Source of the DNA: Bacillota bacterium
GTDB taxonomy: Bacteria; Bacillota; UBA4882; UBA8346
DNA: 13,249 nucleotides
Direction: 5' to 3'
NCBI GenBank assembly: GCA_028282485.1
Contig: JANQHU010000424.1
Coordinates: 1-13,249, forward strand
Both the position numbers and the translations under genes were made by a program. Shown piece by piece: positions 1 to 7,749 of the stretch (its first letter is position 1; each line of letters starts with the position of its first letter). The notes below the pieces were generated by a model. That model worked only from the letters and a program-made list of their open reading frames with translations. It was not told the DNA's origin and did no database searches.

Positions 1-108
1 CGGCGCCGCTGGTTTAATATCTTCAATAACTAATACATGGGGGCTTTCATAGATAATCTTACTGGGAATCTCACCCTGAATAATTTTACAGAAGATACAA
101 TCTGCCAA
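1..108 (-). CDS. hinT: HIT-family protein (HinT-like), N-terminal 36 codons only
   Basis: The gene runs off the left edge of the window, so only the N-terminus is present. The reverse complement reads M-ADCIFCKIIQGEIPSK followed by IIYESPHVLVIEDIKP. This is the usual start of a histidine-triad (HIT) nucleotide hydrolase, with the CxxC pair (C4, C7) often seen in zinc-binding Hint proteins; the catalytic HxHxH motif lies outside the window. The start is TTG at 108-106, supported by AGGAGAG (122-116) seven bases upstream; no ATG or GTG fits. HIT proteins of this type hydrolyse purine nucleoside phosphoramidates in the cytoplasm. The gene lies 98 bp downstream of mtaB on the same strand. In many Firmicutes mtaB is followed by a HIT gene and then rpsU, so the order supports the call. 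No clear terminator separates it from mtaB. Confidence 0.88.
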   Translation of the reverse strand, partial: MADCIFCKIIQGEIPSKIIYESPHVLVIEDIKPAAP

Positions 109-206
109 ACCTAATCTCTCCTAAAATAATTTTTGGTTTTGAGATAAAACCTTCGACAACTGATCTTGAAAATCCTGCAAAACAAAATAAATAATCTTCA
201 GGAATT

Positions 207-1487
207 TTAATTAACAATTAGTAAATCATCCTGAACCTCTTGCACCCAAACTTCAGTCAACAGATTATCAACTTTTTGCTTGGTACGACTTAACACCCGT
301 AAATATTCTCCCGCAAAACCACTACACCCCTCGGGAGAATCTTCCTCAAATAAGACGGTCACTTTCTGGCCCCGAAAACCGGCGGCATATTGCTGCCGCA
401 TTCTGGTAGCCAGTTCCCGGATCTGAGTGCTCCAAGTTTCTTGCCTTTTTTTCGGAACCCGCCCCGGCATACTCACCGCCCGCGTGCCCGGGCGGGGTGA
501 ATACCGAAAGGTATGAATCCGACTGAAAGACTGCCCCCGTAAAAAATTTTGGGTTACTTCAAAATCTGCTTCCTCCTCGCCGGGAAATCCGACGATCAGA
601 TCCGTACCAATACCAATTTGGTGGTTGAAACTTCTGATTTGCTCAAGCAAGCCTTCATACTCTATTAAGGTGTAGTTCCGATTCATTAATTTCAAAATCC
701 GGTCACTACCACTTTGTAATGGGATATGGAGATACTGGCAAATCCGCGGATGACCCACAATGGTTTCAATTAAGTCAGGACTTAAATCCCGTGGTTCTAA
801 GGAACCTAACCGAATTCGAAAAGTACCCTCCATTTTTAATAATTCTTGTAAAAGTTGATTTAAATCTAAGCCTAAATCTTTGCCGTAATTTCCCAAATGA
901 ATCCCCGTTAAGACAATCTCTCGGTATTCTTTGGCTACTAGTTTGGCAAACCATTCTTTTACCGAATCCAGAGGCATACTACGTACTTTACCCCGGGCGT
1001 AAGGAATAATACAGTACGAACAAAAGTCTTCACAGCCTTCTTGGATCTTTAAAGTAGCCCGAGTCTTTTCGGCAAACTGGCCTAGGGGTAGTTGCTCCCA
1101 TTGGTCGAGACTACTGATTCGGCTTACTTCCACCCGGGGTTTCGCCTGCTGGAGATAGTCATGCACTAACTCTACTAACCGCGGCCGTTCGGCCATTCCT
1201 ACCACCAAATCAACTCCCGCGAGGGCAGCCACCTCCTCAGGGGATACTTGAGCGTAACAACCACAGACCACCACTATCCCTTGGGGATTTAATTCTTTAG
1301 CCCGCCGGGCCACTTGCCGGGACTTTTGCTCACCACTGCGCGTCACCGCACAAGAATTAATTAAATAAACCTCTGCCGGGGTATTAAAAGGAACTATTTG
1401 ATGCCCCTGTTCTTGAAAGAGAGTCATCAAAGCCTCGCTATCATTTTGATTAACCTTACAGCCCAAAGTCTGAAATGCAACTCTCAT
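207..1487 (-). CDS. mtaB: tRNA (N6-L-threonylcarbamoyladenosine(37)-C2)-methylthiotransferase MtaB
   Basis: This is a 426-residue radical SAM methylthiotransferase that converts t6A37 of tRNA to ms2t6A in the cytoplasm. The N-terminal UPF0004 domain starts FQTLGCKVNQNDSE and carries the auxiliary-cluster cysteines C10, C46 and C77 (GCYAQ), with an extra C75 beside the last. The radical SAM cluster is the CxxxCxxC in GCEDFCSYCIIPYARG (C152, C156, C159). About the last 60 residues fit a TRAM RNA-binding domain. FQTLGCKVNQ and IIPYARG point to MtaB (the YqeV group) rather than MiaB or RimO, and the length is normal. The ATG is preceded by GGTGA seven bases upstream, and the start overlaps the stop of the preceding membrane-protein gene by 4 bp (ATGA), suggesting translational coupling. 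The gene ends with TAA at 209-207. Confidence 0.95.
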   Translation of the reverse strand: MRVAFQTLGCKVNQNDSEALMTLFQEQGHQIVPFNTPAEVYLINSCAVTRSGEQKSRQVARRAKELNPQGIVVVCGCYAQVSPEEVAALAGVDLVVGMAERPRLVELVHDYLQQAKPRVEVSRISSLDQWEQLPLGQFAEKTRATLKIQEGCEDFCSYCIIPYARGKVRSMPLDSVKEWFAKLVAKEYREIVLTGIHLGNYGKDLGLDLNQLLQELLKMEGTFRIRLGSLEPRDLSPDLIETIVGHPRICQYLHIPLQSGSDRILKLMNRNYTLIEYEGLLEQIRSFNHQIGIGTDLIVGFPGEEEADFEVTQNFLRGQSFSRIHTFRYSPRPGTRAVSMPGRVPKKRQETWSTQIRELATRMRQQYAAGFRGQKVTVLFEEDSPEGCSGFAGEYLRVLSRTKQKVDNLLTEVWVQEVQDDLLIVN

Positions 1488-2095
1488 CGATTTTTCACCA
1501 AAGTATAACCCCCTGCCCCTTTGGGGCGATCAACTATTTTTAATAACAAAGGAATCAGAAAAAAGAGGGTGAAAAAGACTAAGATTCCCCCAACAATCCC
1601 ATAAGGATAAGTCCAGTAGATCAACATTAAGAATACTAAAAAAGCAATACCGAGACCCATCAACAACCGATAGGGTAGTGGCGTCTCCTTGGCAATTGCC
1701 TTCAATAGACAAACTTCCACAAAAATCAAGAATAACCAACCCATCATCTCTTCCCAAAAGGGATTCACTACTACCTGAGCTCCTTCTAACCGCATCAGGT
1801 AAACTAAGGAGAGTAAAAAGCCGCTAAAGACTAACAAAGCAGCCAATATTACTTTACCAATGTTTACTGGCGAAGGGCTATCAATCTTTTTTTCTTTAAC
1901 AGGCCGTGCCGTAAAAAATGAGGAGGCCAATAGGATCCCGCAGACCAGGCCACTCCCCCATAAAACTGGTAAAAAAACTAACAGTACTAGGGATAATAAC
2001 AAATTAGGCCAGGTATTCCATTTTAAAGCTAATTGTAACCCAAAGCCCATTGCCAGGGTCAACAAAAATACGGAAATCCCCCCGAAAACCGCCAT
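1484..2095 (-). CDS. Unknown integral membrane protein, about six helices
   Basis: I do not recognise the family of this 203-residue protein. Hydrophobic stretches lie near residues 3-24, 31-60 (long enough for two short helices), 78-101, 115-134, 143-163 and 166-188. A short basic loop (about 63-72, PVKEKK) and a basic C-terminal tail (DRPKGAGGY, ending KNR) are consistent with cytoplasmic sides. There is no signal peptide, catalytic motif or paired charges of an obvious transporter. The ATG start has a strong AAGGAGG (2110-2104) eight bases upstream. The stop overlaps the mtaB start by 4 bp, so the two are probably translated together although their products act in different places. The gene lies 28 bp after yhaM. 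An envelope role is inference from the operon only. The coding region looks real because of the ribosome site, tight packing and consistent hydrophobic periodicity. Confidence 0.8.
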   Translation of the reverse strand: MAVFGGISVFLLTLAMGFGLQLALKWNTWPNLLLSLVLLVFLPVLWGSGLVCGILLASSFFTARPVKEKKIDSPSPVNIGKVILAALLVFSGFLLSLVYLMRLEGAQVVVNPFWEEMMGWLFLIFVEVCLLKAIAKETPLPYRLLMGLGIAFLVFLMLIYWTYPYGIVGGILVFFTLFFLIPLLLKIVDRPKGAGGYTLVKNR

Positions 2096-2123
2096 TTTAA
2101 TTTCCTCCTTACAAACAAAAGTA

Positions 2124-3119
2124 CTAAATAACCTCCTTGGGAATATTACTTAAATAAATCGACCGTCCCAAAGCAGGATCGTAGGCCGCCCATTCCGCTT
2201 CCGGAGCTTGATTGGCAATAACTGCTAAAAATTTGGTAGTCTGGGCATCTAAATTATCAAGATGGTGTAAGATACAAGCTTCAATGGTCAACGGTTCTAC
2301 CGGCGAACCCCACTCCATGATCCCGTGGTGGCTGATTAGCAGATGGAGCAGACTATTTTTGAGGCGCTGAGTTTCCTCAGAATCCGGCAGTCTCGCTGAG
2401 ACACTCTCTGCGGCCGTGGTAACCATCTGGATCCCCAAGACTAGATGGCCAATTAATTTCCCTTCGGTGGTTCCTTCAAACCCCTTACCCACTTTATAAG
2501 TCTTTACCTTACCAATATCATGTAAAATGGCTCCTGCTAATAATAAATCCCGGTTAACCAGAGGGTAGTAATTGGCCGCTTCTTTACAAAGTCTGGTCAC
2601 ACTAACCGTATGCTCCAAGAGACCCCCAATGTAAACATGATGACGTTTTAAGGCGGCCGGAACCCGTAAAAATTCGGAGACAAACTGCCGATCCTTAAAA
2701 AAGTACTGTAAAACCTGCTTTAAGTAATCGGTGGCCATCCCCTCAATAGTATCCAGAACAAACTGCCAGTAGTGGCTCACGTTGACGGGAGTCTGGGGTA
2801 AAAAATCCCCATAATTAACTTCCTCTTCCGGGATCACTCGGTAAAGTTCTTTATTTTTACTATCTAAATCAATCTGGATCTGGCCACGGTAACTCTTGGG
2901 GTTAATCTCCAAAAACTGAAGGACTCGCCCAACTGCCAACTGATTAAAAAGTTCCTCATCGGCCCCCCAAAACTTCACCGGTAATTCTCCCGTAGGGTCT
3001 CCTACTTTCATAGCCAGATAATTACTCCCGTTTTTAGCCGCGCGCAGCTGATTTTCCAAAATTAAATACTGGCCGGAAACCGTGGTTTCGGCCGTAATCT
3101 CTTTGATCTGCATGGACAC
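2124..3119 (-). CDS. yhaM: YhaM-type 3'-5' exoribonuclease (OB-fold plus HD domain)
   Basis: The 331-residue protein has the YhaM layout. An N-terminal OB-fold nucleic-acid-binding domain spans about residues 5-95, with the pattern YLAMKVGDPTGELPVKFW. A C-terminal HD phosphohydrolase domain spans about 155-310. Metal-ligand motifs are visible: HHVYIGGLLEHT (160-171), ILHDIGK with H200-D201, H225, the SHHG pair (H264-H265), and HHLDNLD near 285-291. YhaM family enzymes are Mn-dependent exonucleases of RNA and single-stranded DNA, found mainly in Firmicutes; length is close to the B. subtilis protein. The likely start is GTG at 3119-3117, six bases after AGGAG (3130-3126); an ATG two codons later would be 12 bases from it. 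The gene begins 11 bp after the lptA stop, so it seems to share the LPS-transport transcript, an unexpected partner. Confidence 0.92.
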   Translation of the reverse strand: MSMQIKEITAETTVSGQYLILENQLRAAKNGSNYLAMKVGDPTGELPVKFWGADEELFNQLAVGRVLQFLEINPKSYRGQIQIDLDSKNKELYRVIPEEEVNYGDFLPQTPVNVSHYWQFVLDTIEGMATDYLKQVLQYFFKDRQFVSEFLRVPAALKRHHVYIGGLLEHTVSVTRLCKEAANYYPLVNRDLLLAGAILHDIGKVKTYKVGKGFEGTTEGKLIGHLVLGIQMVTTAAESVSARLPDSEETQRLKNSLLHLLISHHGIMEWGSPVEPLTIEACILHHLDNLDAQTTKFLAVIANQAPEAEWAAYDPALGRSIYLSNIPKEVI

Positions 3120-3130
3120 CTTCTTCTCCT

Positions 3131-3808
3131 CTATGGTTTTTCCTCATCCTCAATTTCAATATTAATAATAACGTTTTTTTGAACGGTAAAGGTATTCTCT
3201 TTTAAATCAATCTTAATCTCTTGGCCCCGCACCTCTTCCCCGGAATCTTTTTTTAAATAAGCTTCATCCAAAATAAATAATTCCTGTTTGTTATCATTAT
3301 ACTCGATCAAGTTCCCTTTACCAAGAAAATCTTTACTCCGCAGTTCCCCTTTTTCCGCTTTAAAATTTTTGGTCTCTGATTCGAAATATAATTTGCTGGC
3401 CTCTAACACGAAGGCTTCTTTAGTAATTTTGCCCTGGCTATCACGAACTTCCTCGCGTTCCATTCGTACCTTTTCATAGAAAGTGCCCCGTTTTTTTTGG
3501 TAATTATATTCTAATCGTGCTGCTTTAATGGAAACCTCCGGATGGTTTAACAAGACCCTTCCCTTTAAAACAGCCGTTTTCTGCTTTAAATCAATGCGGG
3601 CCCTTTCGGTTTTTAAAATAGTCTCCTCTTGGGTAATCACTACATTTCCCTCAACCACAGCCCATTCCTTTTGGTGATCCCCGTAGATATGATCCCCGGT
3701 AACTTTAACCGGTTCTTTTTGAGACTCTGCTGGGGGGGCCGCCGCCTGGAGGGACCCCGTAAATACTATTATCCAACTCAGGACCCAGATCAGCATTTGC
3801 TTTTTCAT
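3131..3808 (-). CDS. lptA: LptA-like periplasmic OstA-domain protein
   Basis: This 225-residue protein has an N-terminal signal peptide (MKKQ, hydrophobic core 6-20, likely cleavage after LQA or AAA near 22-24). It continues with repeats of the OstA/LptA beta-jellyroll: VKVTGDHIYGDHQKEWAVVE, then GNVVITQEE, AVLKGRVLL, IKAARLEYNYQ and a second half to about residue 218. LptA proteins form the periplasmic filament that passes LPS from LptC to the N-terminal domain of LptD. It is longer than E. coli LptA (185 residues), so it may span more of the bridge. The tail is acidic (EIEDEEKP). The ATG overlaps the lptC stop by 4 bp (ATGA) and AAGGAG lies about 11 bases upstream. Its first 100 residues resemble the N-terminal domain of the LptD in this window. 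Function follows from family and context. Confidence 0.85.
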   Translation of the reverse strand: MKKQMLIWVLSWIIVFTGSLQAAAPPAESQKEPVKVTGDHIYGDHQKEWAVVEGNVVITQEETILKTERARIDLKQKTAVLKGRVLLNHPEVSIKAARLEYNYQKKRGTFYEKVRMEREEVRDSQGKITKEAFVLEASKLYFESETKNFKAEKGELRSKDFLGKGNLIEYNDNKQELFILDEAYLKKDSGEEVRGQEIKIDLKENTFTVQKNVIINIEIEDEEKP

Positions 3809-4455
3809 AAATAAAGGGTAACTCCTTCCGGCCGCAATAATTGATAATCTTTTTTATTCAAATCGTAATCAAAGGCTTCGGCTTTAATATGATAATCATC
3901 TTTTAACATATCAACAGTTCCTTTTAACAACAATTTATCTTTCGCAAAATTTAATCTCATCGTATCCGCTTTAATCGAGACTTTTTCGCCAATAAACTGT
4001 ACTTTTTTTTGGAATAACATTTCTTCTTTTTCATAGTACATTACCGCACTATTGGTCAGAAACTGACCTTTCTCAACGAAAGCGGTAATCTGACCCCCAA
4101 TATGCAATTTTTTACCAAGTCGTTCCCAGCGGCCCCAATCGGCTTGGAATCTTACCCTTTCGCCTCGTAAAGAATAAATGATGCCATTCTTAATTTTCTG
4201 GAAATGGACCTCCGCCCCACTGGAAAACTGCCAGATTCTGGCCGCTTCAATCTCCCAATTTTTTTGCAACTCATCCCAACCGGTAACTTTAGTATCCTGT
4301 AAAACTAAGCCCGGTACGTTGGCATCGGGGTTAATTTGAATGGCTTTAGTGGGGGTAGCCTTGATGAGCTCATCCCACCAGCCCCCGAGCCACCCCAAGT
4401 AAATAAACAATAAGCCGATTATAATTTTTATTAACAACTGTTTAGCTTGCCTCAA
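3805..4455 (-). CDS. lptC: LptC-like inner-membrane-anchored LPS transport protein
   Basis: This 216-residue protein has one N-terminal helix (about 8-25) with basic residues before it, so it is probably a bitopic protein with a periplasmic body. The body (about 48-216) has the beta-rich LptC/OstA pattern: VPGLVLQDTKVTGW, NWEIEAARIW, ITAFVEKGQFL, then AVMYYEKEEMLF and a final repeat containing LKDDYHIKAEAFDYDL. LptC receives LPS from the LptB2FG transporter and passes it to LptA. The start is TTG at 4455-4453, overlapping the lptD stop (TTGA). AGGAGG at 4473-4468, inside the last codons of lptD, is 12 bases upstream, and no better start exists. The 4-bp overlap with lptA downstream makes lptD-lptC-lptA a tightly coupled set. 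E. coli LptC is slightly shorter (191 residues). Confidence 0.83.
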   Translation of the reverse strand: MRQAKQLLIKIIIGLLFIYLGWLGGWWDELIKATPTKAIQINPDANVPGLVLQDTKVTGWDELQKNWEIEAARIWQFSSGAEVHFQKIKNGIIYSLRGERVRFQADWGRWERLGKKLHIGGQITAFVEKGQFLTNSAVMYYEKEEMLFQKKVQFIGEKVSIKADTMRLNFAKDKLLLKGTVDMLKDDYHIKAEAFDYDLNKKDYQLLRPEGVTLYL

Positions 4456-6584
4456 AACGAAATCTGACCTCCTACCGGTGGATTTAAGGCTAATGGAAGA
4501 TCGGGAAAGGCCTTAAATACTAATTGCAATTGATATCGTTTTGCCACCCAATCATAATCAACGGCTAATTGGCGGCAATGTAAATCAAAGATCAACCGGA
4601 TTTTAGCATCTGAGAAACCATTGCGAAAAAAGTCATAGCGACTGATAATTTGGGACCGGATTTTAGTCGTTAACTGATTAATGGTTTGCACCTCAAACTC
4701 CCTACGAGTCCAGGGAGCCACATAACGGGGATTATAACCTAAGTTTACCGCTAATAAAACCTGCGGGTTTGGATTATATTTGAGACTTAAATCGGTCTGG
4801 CCCAACTCTTGAACCCAATCGTAAGTAGTTTTAAAACTAAGCCTTTCTTTGGGGGAAGGAGACCAGTAAAGGGTTAAATCAATGGGTTTTTTAGTATCCG
4901 TCTCCACAATATAACCAGTCTTTAAAGTAGCGGTTAAGTGCTGGGACTGCCATTTCCATAAATTATCCAAGTAGGTACCGTTATACAAATAATCCCCAAA
5001 ATAATTATCCCGGATCCCCCCCCATTTTTGGGTATAACCGGCATGAACTTCGGTGCGGAAATGCTTAGTAAAACGATCGACGAAGGCGATGCCGCCACTC
5101 AAACCATACATTTCACTACCATTCCAGTGGTCATTATGAGTATAGACTTCCCGGTATTTAAACTGACTATTGAGCGTCAGTTGCAGCTTTTGATTTTGCC
5201 ACAAAGTGACCGGCAGCTTGGTCAGATCATAGGCCATCCGAATTCCGGCATTATTAAAGTTAGTTAAGGAGAGAGTTTCTTGATATTTATAATTAGCCAC
5301 TAACTTCACTGGTCCGATTAAGGGCAGCTGCCATTTGGGCACCGTCCAGACAATATTGGGCCGTTGATTAATAATGGTATTGGGATTATTAAAAAGCTTG
5401 GTCTCATTATAATCCACTTGTAAATTAGACCAGCTCCAGCGTTTAGTCAAACTAATTCGATAATTAAAACTCTCCCGAGCTGCTTGTGCATCAGGAATTT
5501 CTTCCAAAAAGCGTCCTTTCACGAAAAGATTAGTGTTTGCCCAAAATTTAGTGGACCAATAACTATTAACATCTAAGACCCGAAAGGGCCGGAGACCAGT
5601 AATCTGATATTTGGAATAAAGGCTGGGATAAGTATTCAAGCCGGTTAGATTCAGTTGATAGGTTCGGTGATCATAAGGCTCTCCCGCCAGAGTATGATAG
5701 CGCCAGTTAAGCAGGCTGGCATCAAGTTTCAACTTGGTAAAATCCCGATTTTCATAGGCAAATCGATAGGAATAGTTACGATGAGGATTTCCCAGATAGC
5801 CCCGATCCAGCAGACTATATTCTTGACTAAATTTACTTTTAGGGGTTAACTTGGTGATATGTTCTAGGCCAAACTTGTTTCCTTTTTTCTCGGTAAGGCT
5901 GCTCTTAAACTTGCCGTAATTATGATCAGTTAAAGCATAATTATAGCCCAGATAAAGATCCCAGCCCCCCTGCTCACTCCAACCCAGGTTAAATTCAAAG
6001 CGATTATCATTATTAAGAGGTAACACATAATAGGGAAGATAGAGCAGCTTAAGGCCGTGCTCGTGATACCAAACGTGATAAAAAACGATTCGCTGCTCTG
6101 GATAATACTTAACTCGCTTGGCCGTAAAGTGATAGTGGGGCTTAGCCAAATCACACCCGGTCATCCAAGTATCTTGTAATAAAGCTACTTCTTCTTCAAA
6201 AAGAACTTCTTCCGCGGTTATCTTCAGAGTTTCGGCTTTGGCTGACGCTTTAATCAAGGTCTGGGCCGGACTTAAACGCCCCTCTTGTTTTTGAAAATAA
6301 TATAATAAAGAATCACCCTGCAAAGTGTAATCATCTTTAATTACCGACACCTTGTTTTTGGCTAATAAGACCTCTTGATTTTGGTCGATAGTGGCATAGT
6401 CGGCTTTAATAATCAGATCTTGATATTTAATGACCACATTACCATTACACTCCAGGCTTTTGGTATGATCAACATAACTAATGTGATCCGCGGCAATTTG
6501 TACCGGCATAGTCTTAGCCCGAACCGGTTGCCCAACCACCAATACTAAAATAAAACTCATCAGCAACATTGTCAGCTTAGCCAT
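4452..6584 (-). CDS. lptD: LptD, outer-membrane LPS assembly protein
   Basis: The protein has 710 residues. A signal peptide covers residues 1-23 (hydrophobic 4-19, likely cleavage after VRA). An N-terminal OstA/LptA-like jellyroll follows at about 27-135 (VQIAADHISYVDHTKSLECN). The junction TGCDLAKPHYHFTAKRVKYY (142-161) matches the classic LptD transition (T-x-C-x5-PHY), then a beta-barrel runs to the C-terminus with alternating aromatic strands and final Phe. LptD takes LPS from LptA and inserts it into the outer leaflet. Cysteines are C46, C144 and C670; the paired cysteines of E. coli LptD near its C-terminus are reduced to one here. The ATG lies 9 bp after the lptF/G stop with a weak GAGAAGAG immediately upstream. 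LptE, the usual plug lipoprotein, is not in the window. Confidence 0.93.
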   Translation of the reverse strand: MAKLTMLLMSFILVLVVGQPVRAKTMPVQIAADHISYVDHTKSLECNGNVVIKYQDLIIKADYATIDQNQEVLLAKNKVSVIKDDYTLQGDSLLYYFQKQEGRLSPAQTLIKASAKAETLKITAEEVLFEEEVALLQDTWMTGCDLAKPHYHFTAKRVKYYPEQRIVFYHVWYHEHGLKLLYLPYYVLPLNNDNRFEFNLGWSEQGGWDLYLGYNYALTDHNYGKFKSSLTEKKGNKFGLEHITKLTPKSKFSQEYSLLDRGYLGNPHRNYSYRFAYENRDFTKLKLDASLLNWRYHTLAGEPYDHRTYQLNLTGLNTYPSLYSKYQITGLRPFRVLDVNSYWSTKFWANTNLFVKGRFLEEIPDAQAARESFNYRISLTKRWSWSNLQVDYNETKLFNNPNTIINQRPNIVWTVPKWQLPLIGPVKLVANYKYQETLSLTNFNNAGIRMAYDLTKLPVTLWQNQKLQLTLNSQFKYREVYTHNDHWNGSEMYGLSGGIAFVDRFTKHFRTEVHAGYTQKWGGIRDNYFGDYLYNGTYLDNLWKWQSQHLTATLKTGYIVETDTKKPIDLTLYWSPSPKERLSFKTTYDWVQELGQTDLSLKYNPNPQVLLAVNLGYNPRYVAPWTRREFEVQTINQLTTKIRSQIISRYDFFRNGFSDAKIRLIFDLHCRQLAVDYDWVAKRYQLQLVFKAFPDLPLALNPPVGGQISF

Positions 6585-6593
6585 CTCTTCTCA

Positions 6594-7679
6594 TTAACCA
6601 CCTTGAAATTCAACCTTTAGAAGCAATCCTAACCCTACTATAAAAAAGATAATATTGGGGGCCCATGCGGCTAACCAGGGTTTAATAATCCCGTTGGTTC
6701 CTAAGGAACGAGCAATTACTTGAATAGTGTAAAAAGCTAAGATAATTAGTAAACTAAAGAGTAAGCCAATCCAAAAAGAACGGCGCCCGGTAGCTAAGGC
6801 CAGGGGAATTGCTAAAAAAACCAATACTAATGAAATAAAGGGAAAAGCAAATTTTTCGTGATAAAAAACCGCATAAACAGGATTATTTAAGCCGCTCCGA
6901 TTTTGACTCTTAATAATTTCATAAAGTTCCTTGATTTGTAATTCCGAGGGCTTCTTATCGTCTTTGATAAAACGTAACAAGTCATTAGTCATATTAATCT
7001 GCAATTTTTTAAAACTGGCTTCGGCAATGACGGCCCCTTGTTCATCCAGGGTATGGATAATTCCGTTCAATAATTGCCAGTTACCCCCATTAATCTTCCC
7101 TTCCGTGGCCGTGATCAACCGGGGCCATTTTTGGTGGGTCTTAGTTTCTAAAATAATGATTCCCTTGATTAACTGCCTTTGGCGATCAACCTGTTTTAAA
7201 TAAACGAAACGTTCCTGAGGCGCCTTAATCACAATTTTTGCTTTAATGAGGGGCATATCTTGTTGGGATGACAAACGTCGGATTTCTTTTTCGAAACGAT
7301 GATTGGCCGAGGGAACCACTTGATCATACCACCAAAAAGCCAGCGAACAGATGAGGGTTACTCCTACAAATACTGGTAAAGTAATGGCAAAAGGCCCGGC
7401 TCCGTTTAAACGGATCACATCTAACTCATTTTCCCGCAGTAACCTCCCCATGGCCAGTAAGGCCCCACAAAGGGCACACGCGGGTAACACATCCATCCAG
7501 AGATAGGGAATTTGGTTGAGCAACAGCTTAAAAATCAATTCCGAGGTCATGCGATAACCAATAAAAATATCGTTATAGTCAAAAAAGATCTTTCCAATTC
7601 CTAATACGGTAAAGATCAAAAAGCAAATCATAAAATATTGAATAAACTCTCGCCAAATATAACGCCGAATGATCCGCAA
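6594..7679 (-). CDS. LptF/LptG-family LPS export permease
   Basis: The 361-residue protein has the YjgP/YjgQ (LptF/LptG) architecture. N-terminal helices lie near 12-33, 60-80 and 97-118, a periplasmic beta-jellyroll at about 125-265, and C-terminal helices near 276-298, 301-322 and 336-355. The cytoplasmic loop RENELDVIRLNGAGP (82-96) corresponds to the coupling helix that contacts the LptB ATPase. VFYHEKFAFPF (271-281) is the family signature before helix 4. With LptB it extracts LPS from the inner membrane and hands it to LptC. Only one permease gene is present here, so the transporter may be a homodimer or the second subunit is elsewhere; I cannot assign it to F or G. The start is TTG (7679-7677) after a GGGTGAG stretch. 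It follows the terminator at 7750-7770 and precedes lptD by 9 bp. Confidence 0.92.
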   Translation of the reverse strand: MRIIRRYIWREFIQYFMICFLIFTVLGIGKIFFDYNDIFIGYRMTSELIFKLLLNQIPYLWMDVLPACALCGALLAMGRLLRENELDVIRLNGAGPFAITLPVFVGVTLICSLAFWWYDQVVPSANHRFEKEIRRLSSQQDMPLIKAKIVIKAPQERFVYLKQVDRQRQLIKGIIILETKTHQKWPRLITATEGKINGGNWQLLNGIIHTLDEQGAVIAEASFKKLQINMTNDLLRFIKDDKKPSELQIKELYEIIKSQNRSGLNNPVYAVFYHEKFAFPFISLVLVFLAIPLALATGRRSFWIGLLFSLLIILAFYTIQVIARSLGTNGIIKPWLAAWAPNIIFFIVGLGLLLKVEFQGG

Positions 7680-7749
7680 AACTCACCCTACCCTCTTTGC
7701 AATAATAAAAGGAGCCATCTCTCTGTTATTTCGCAAATATGATCTTAAG

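Noticed and set aside
121..208. A 29-codon open frame on the minus strand between mtaB and the HIT gene, ending DFQDQLSKVLSQNQKLF.
   Set aside because: It looks protein-like, but it has no ATG or GTG start, and its only TTG lacks a ribosome site. It could be a remnant of an mtaB extension, but mtaB is already full length.
719..1009. A 96-codon plus-strand ORF inside mtaB.
   Set aside because: It lies opposite the radical SAM domain of an intact mtaB and resembles no protein; it is a shadow frame.
7683..7718. A possible 11-codon leader peptide (MAPFIIAKRVG) ending five bases before the lptF/G TTG.
   Set aside because: GAGAG touches its ATG with no spacing, and there is no attenuator after it; likely chance.
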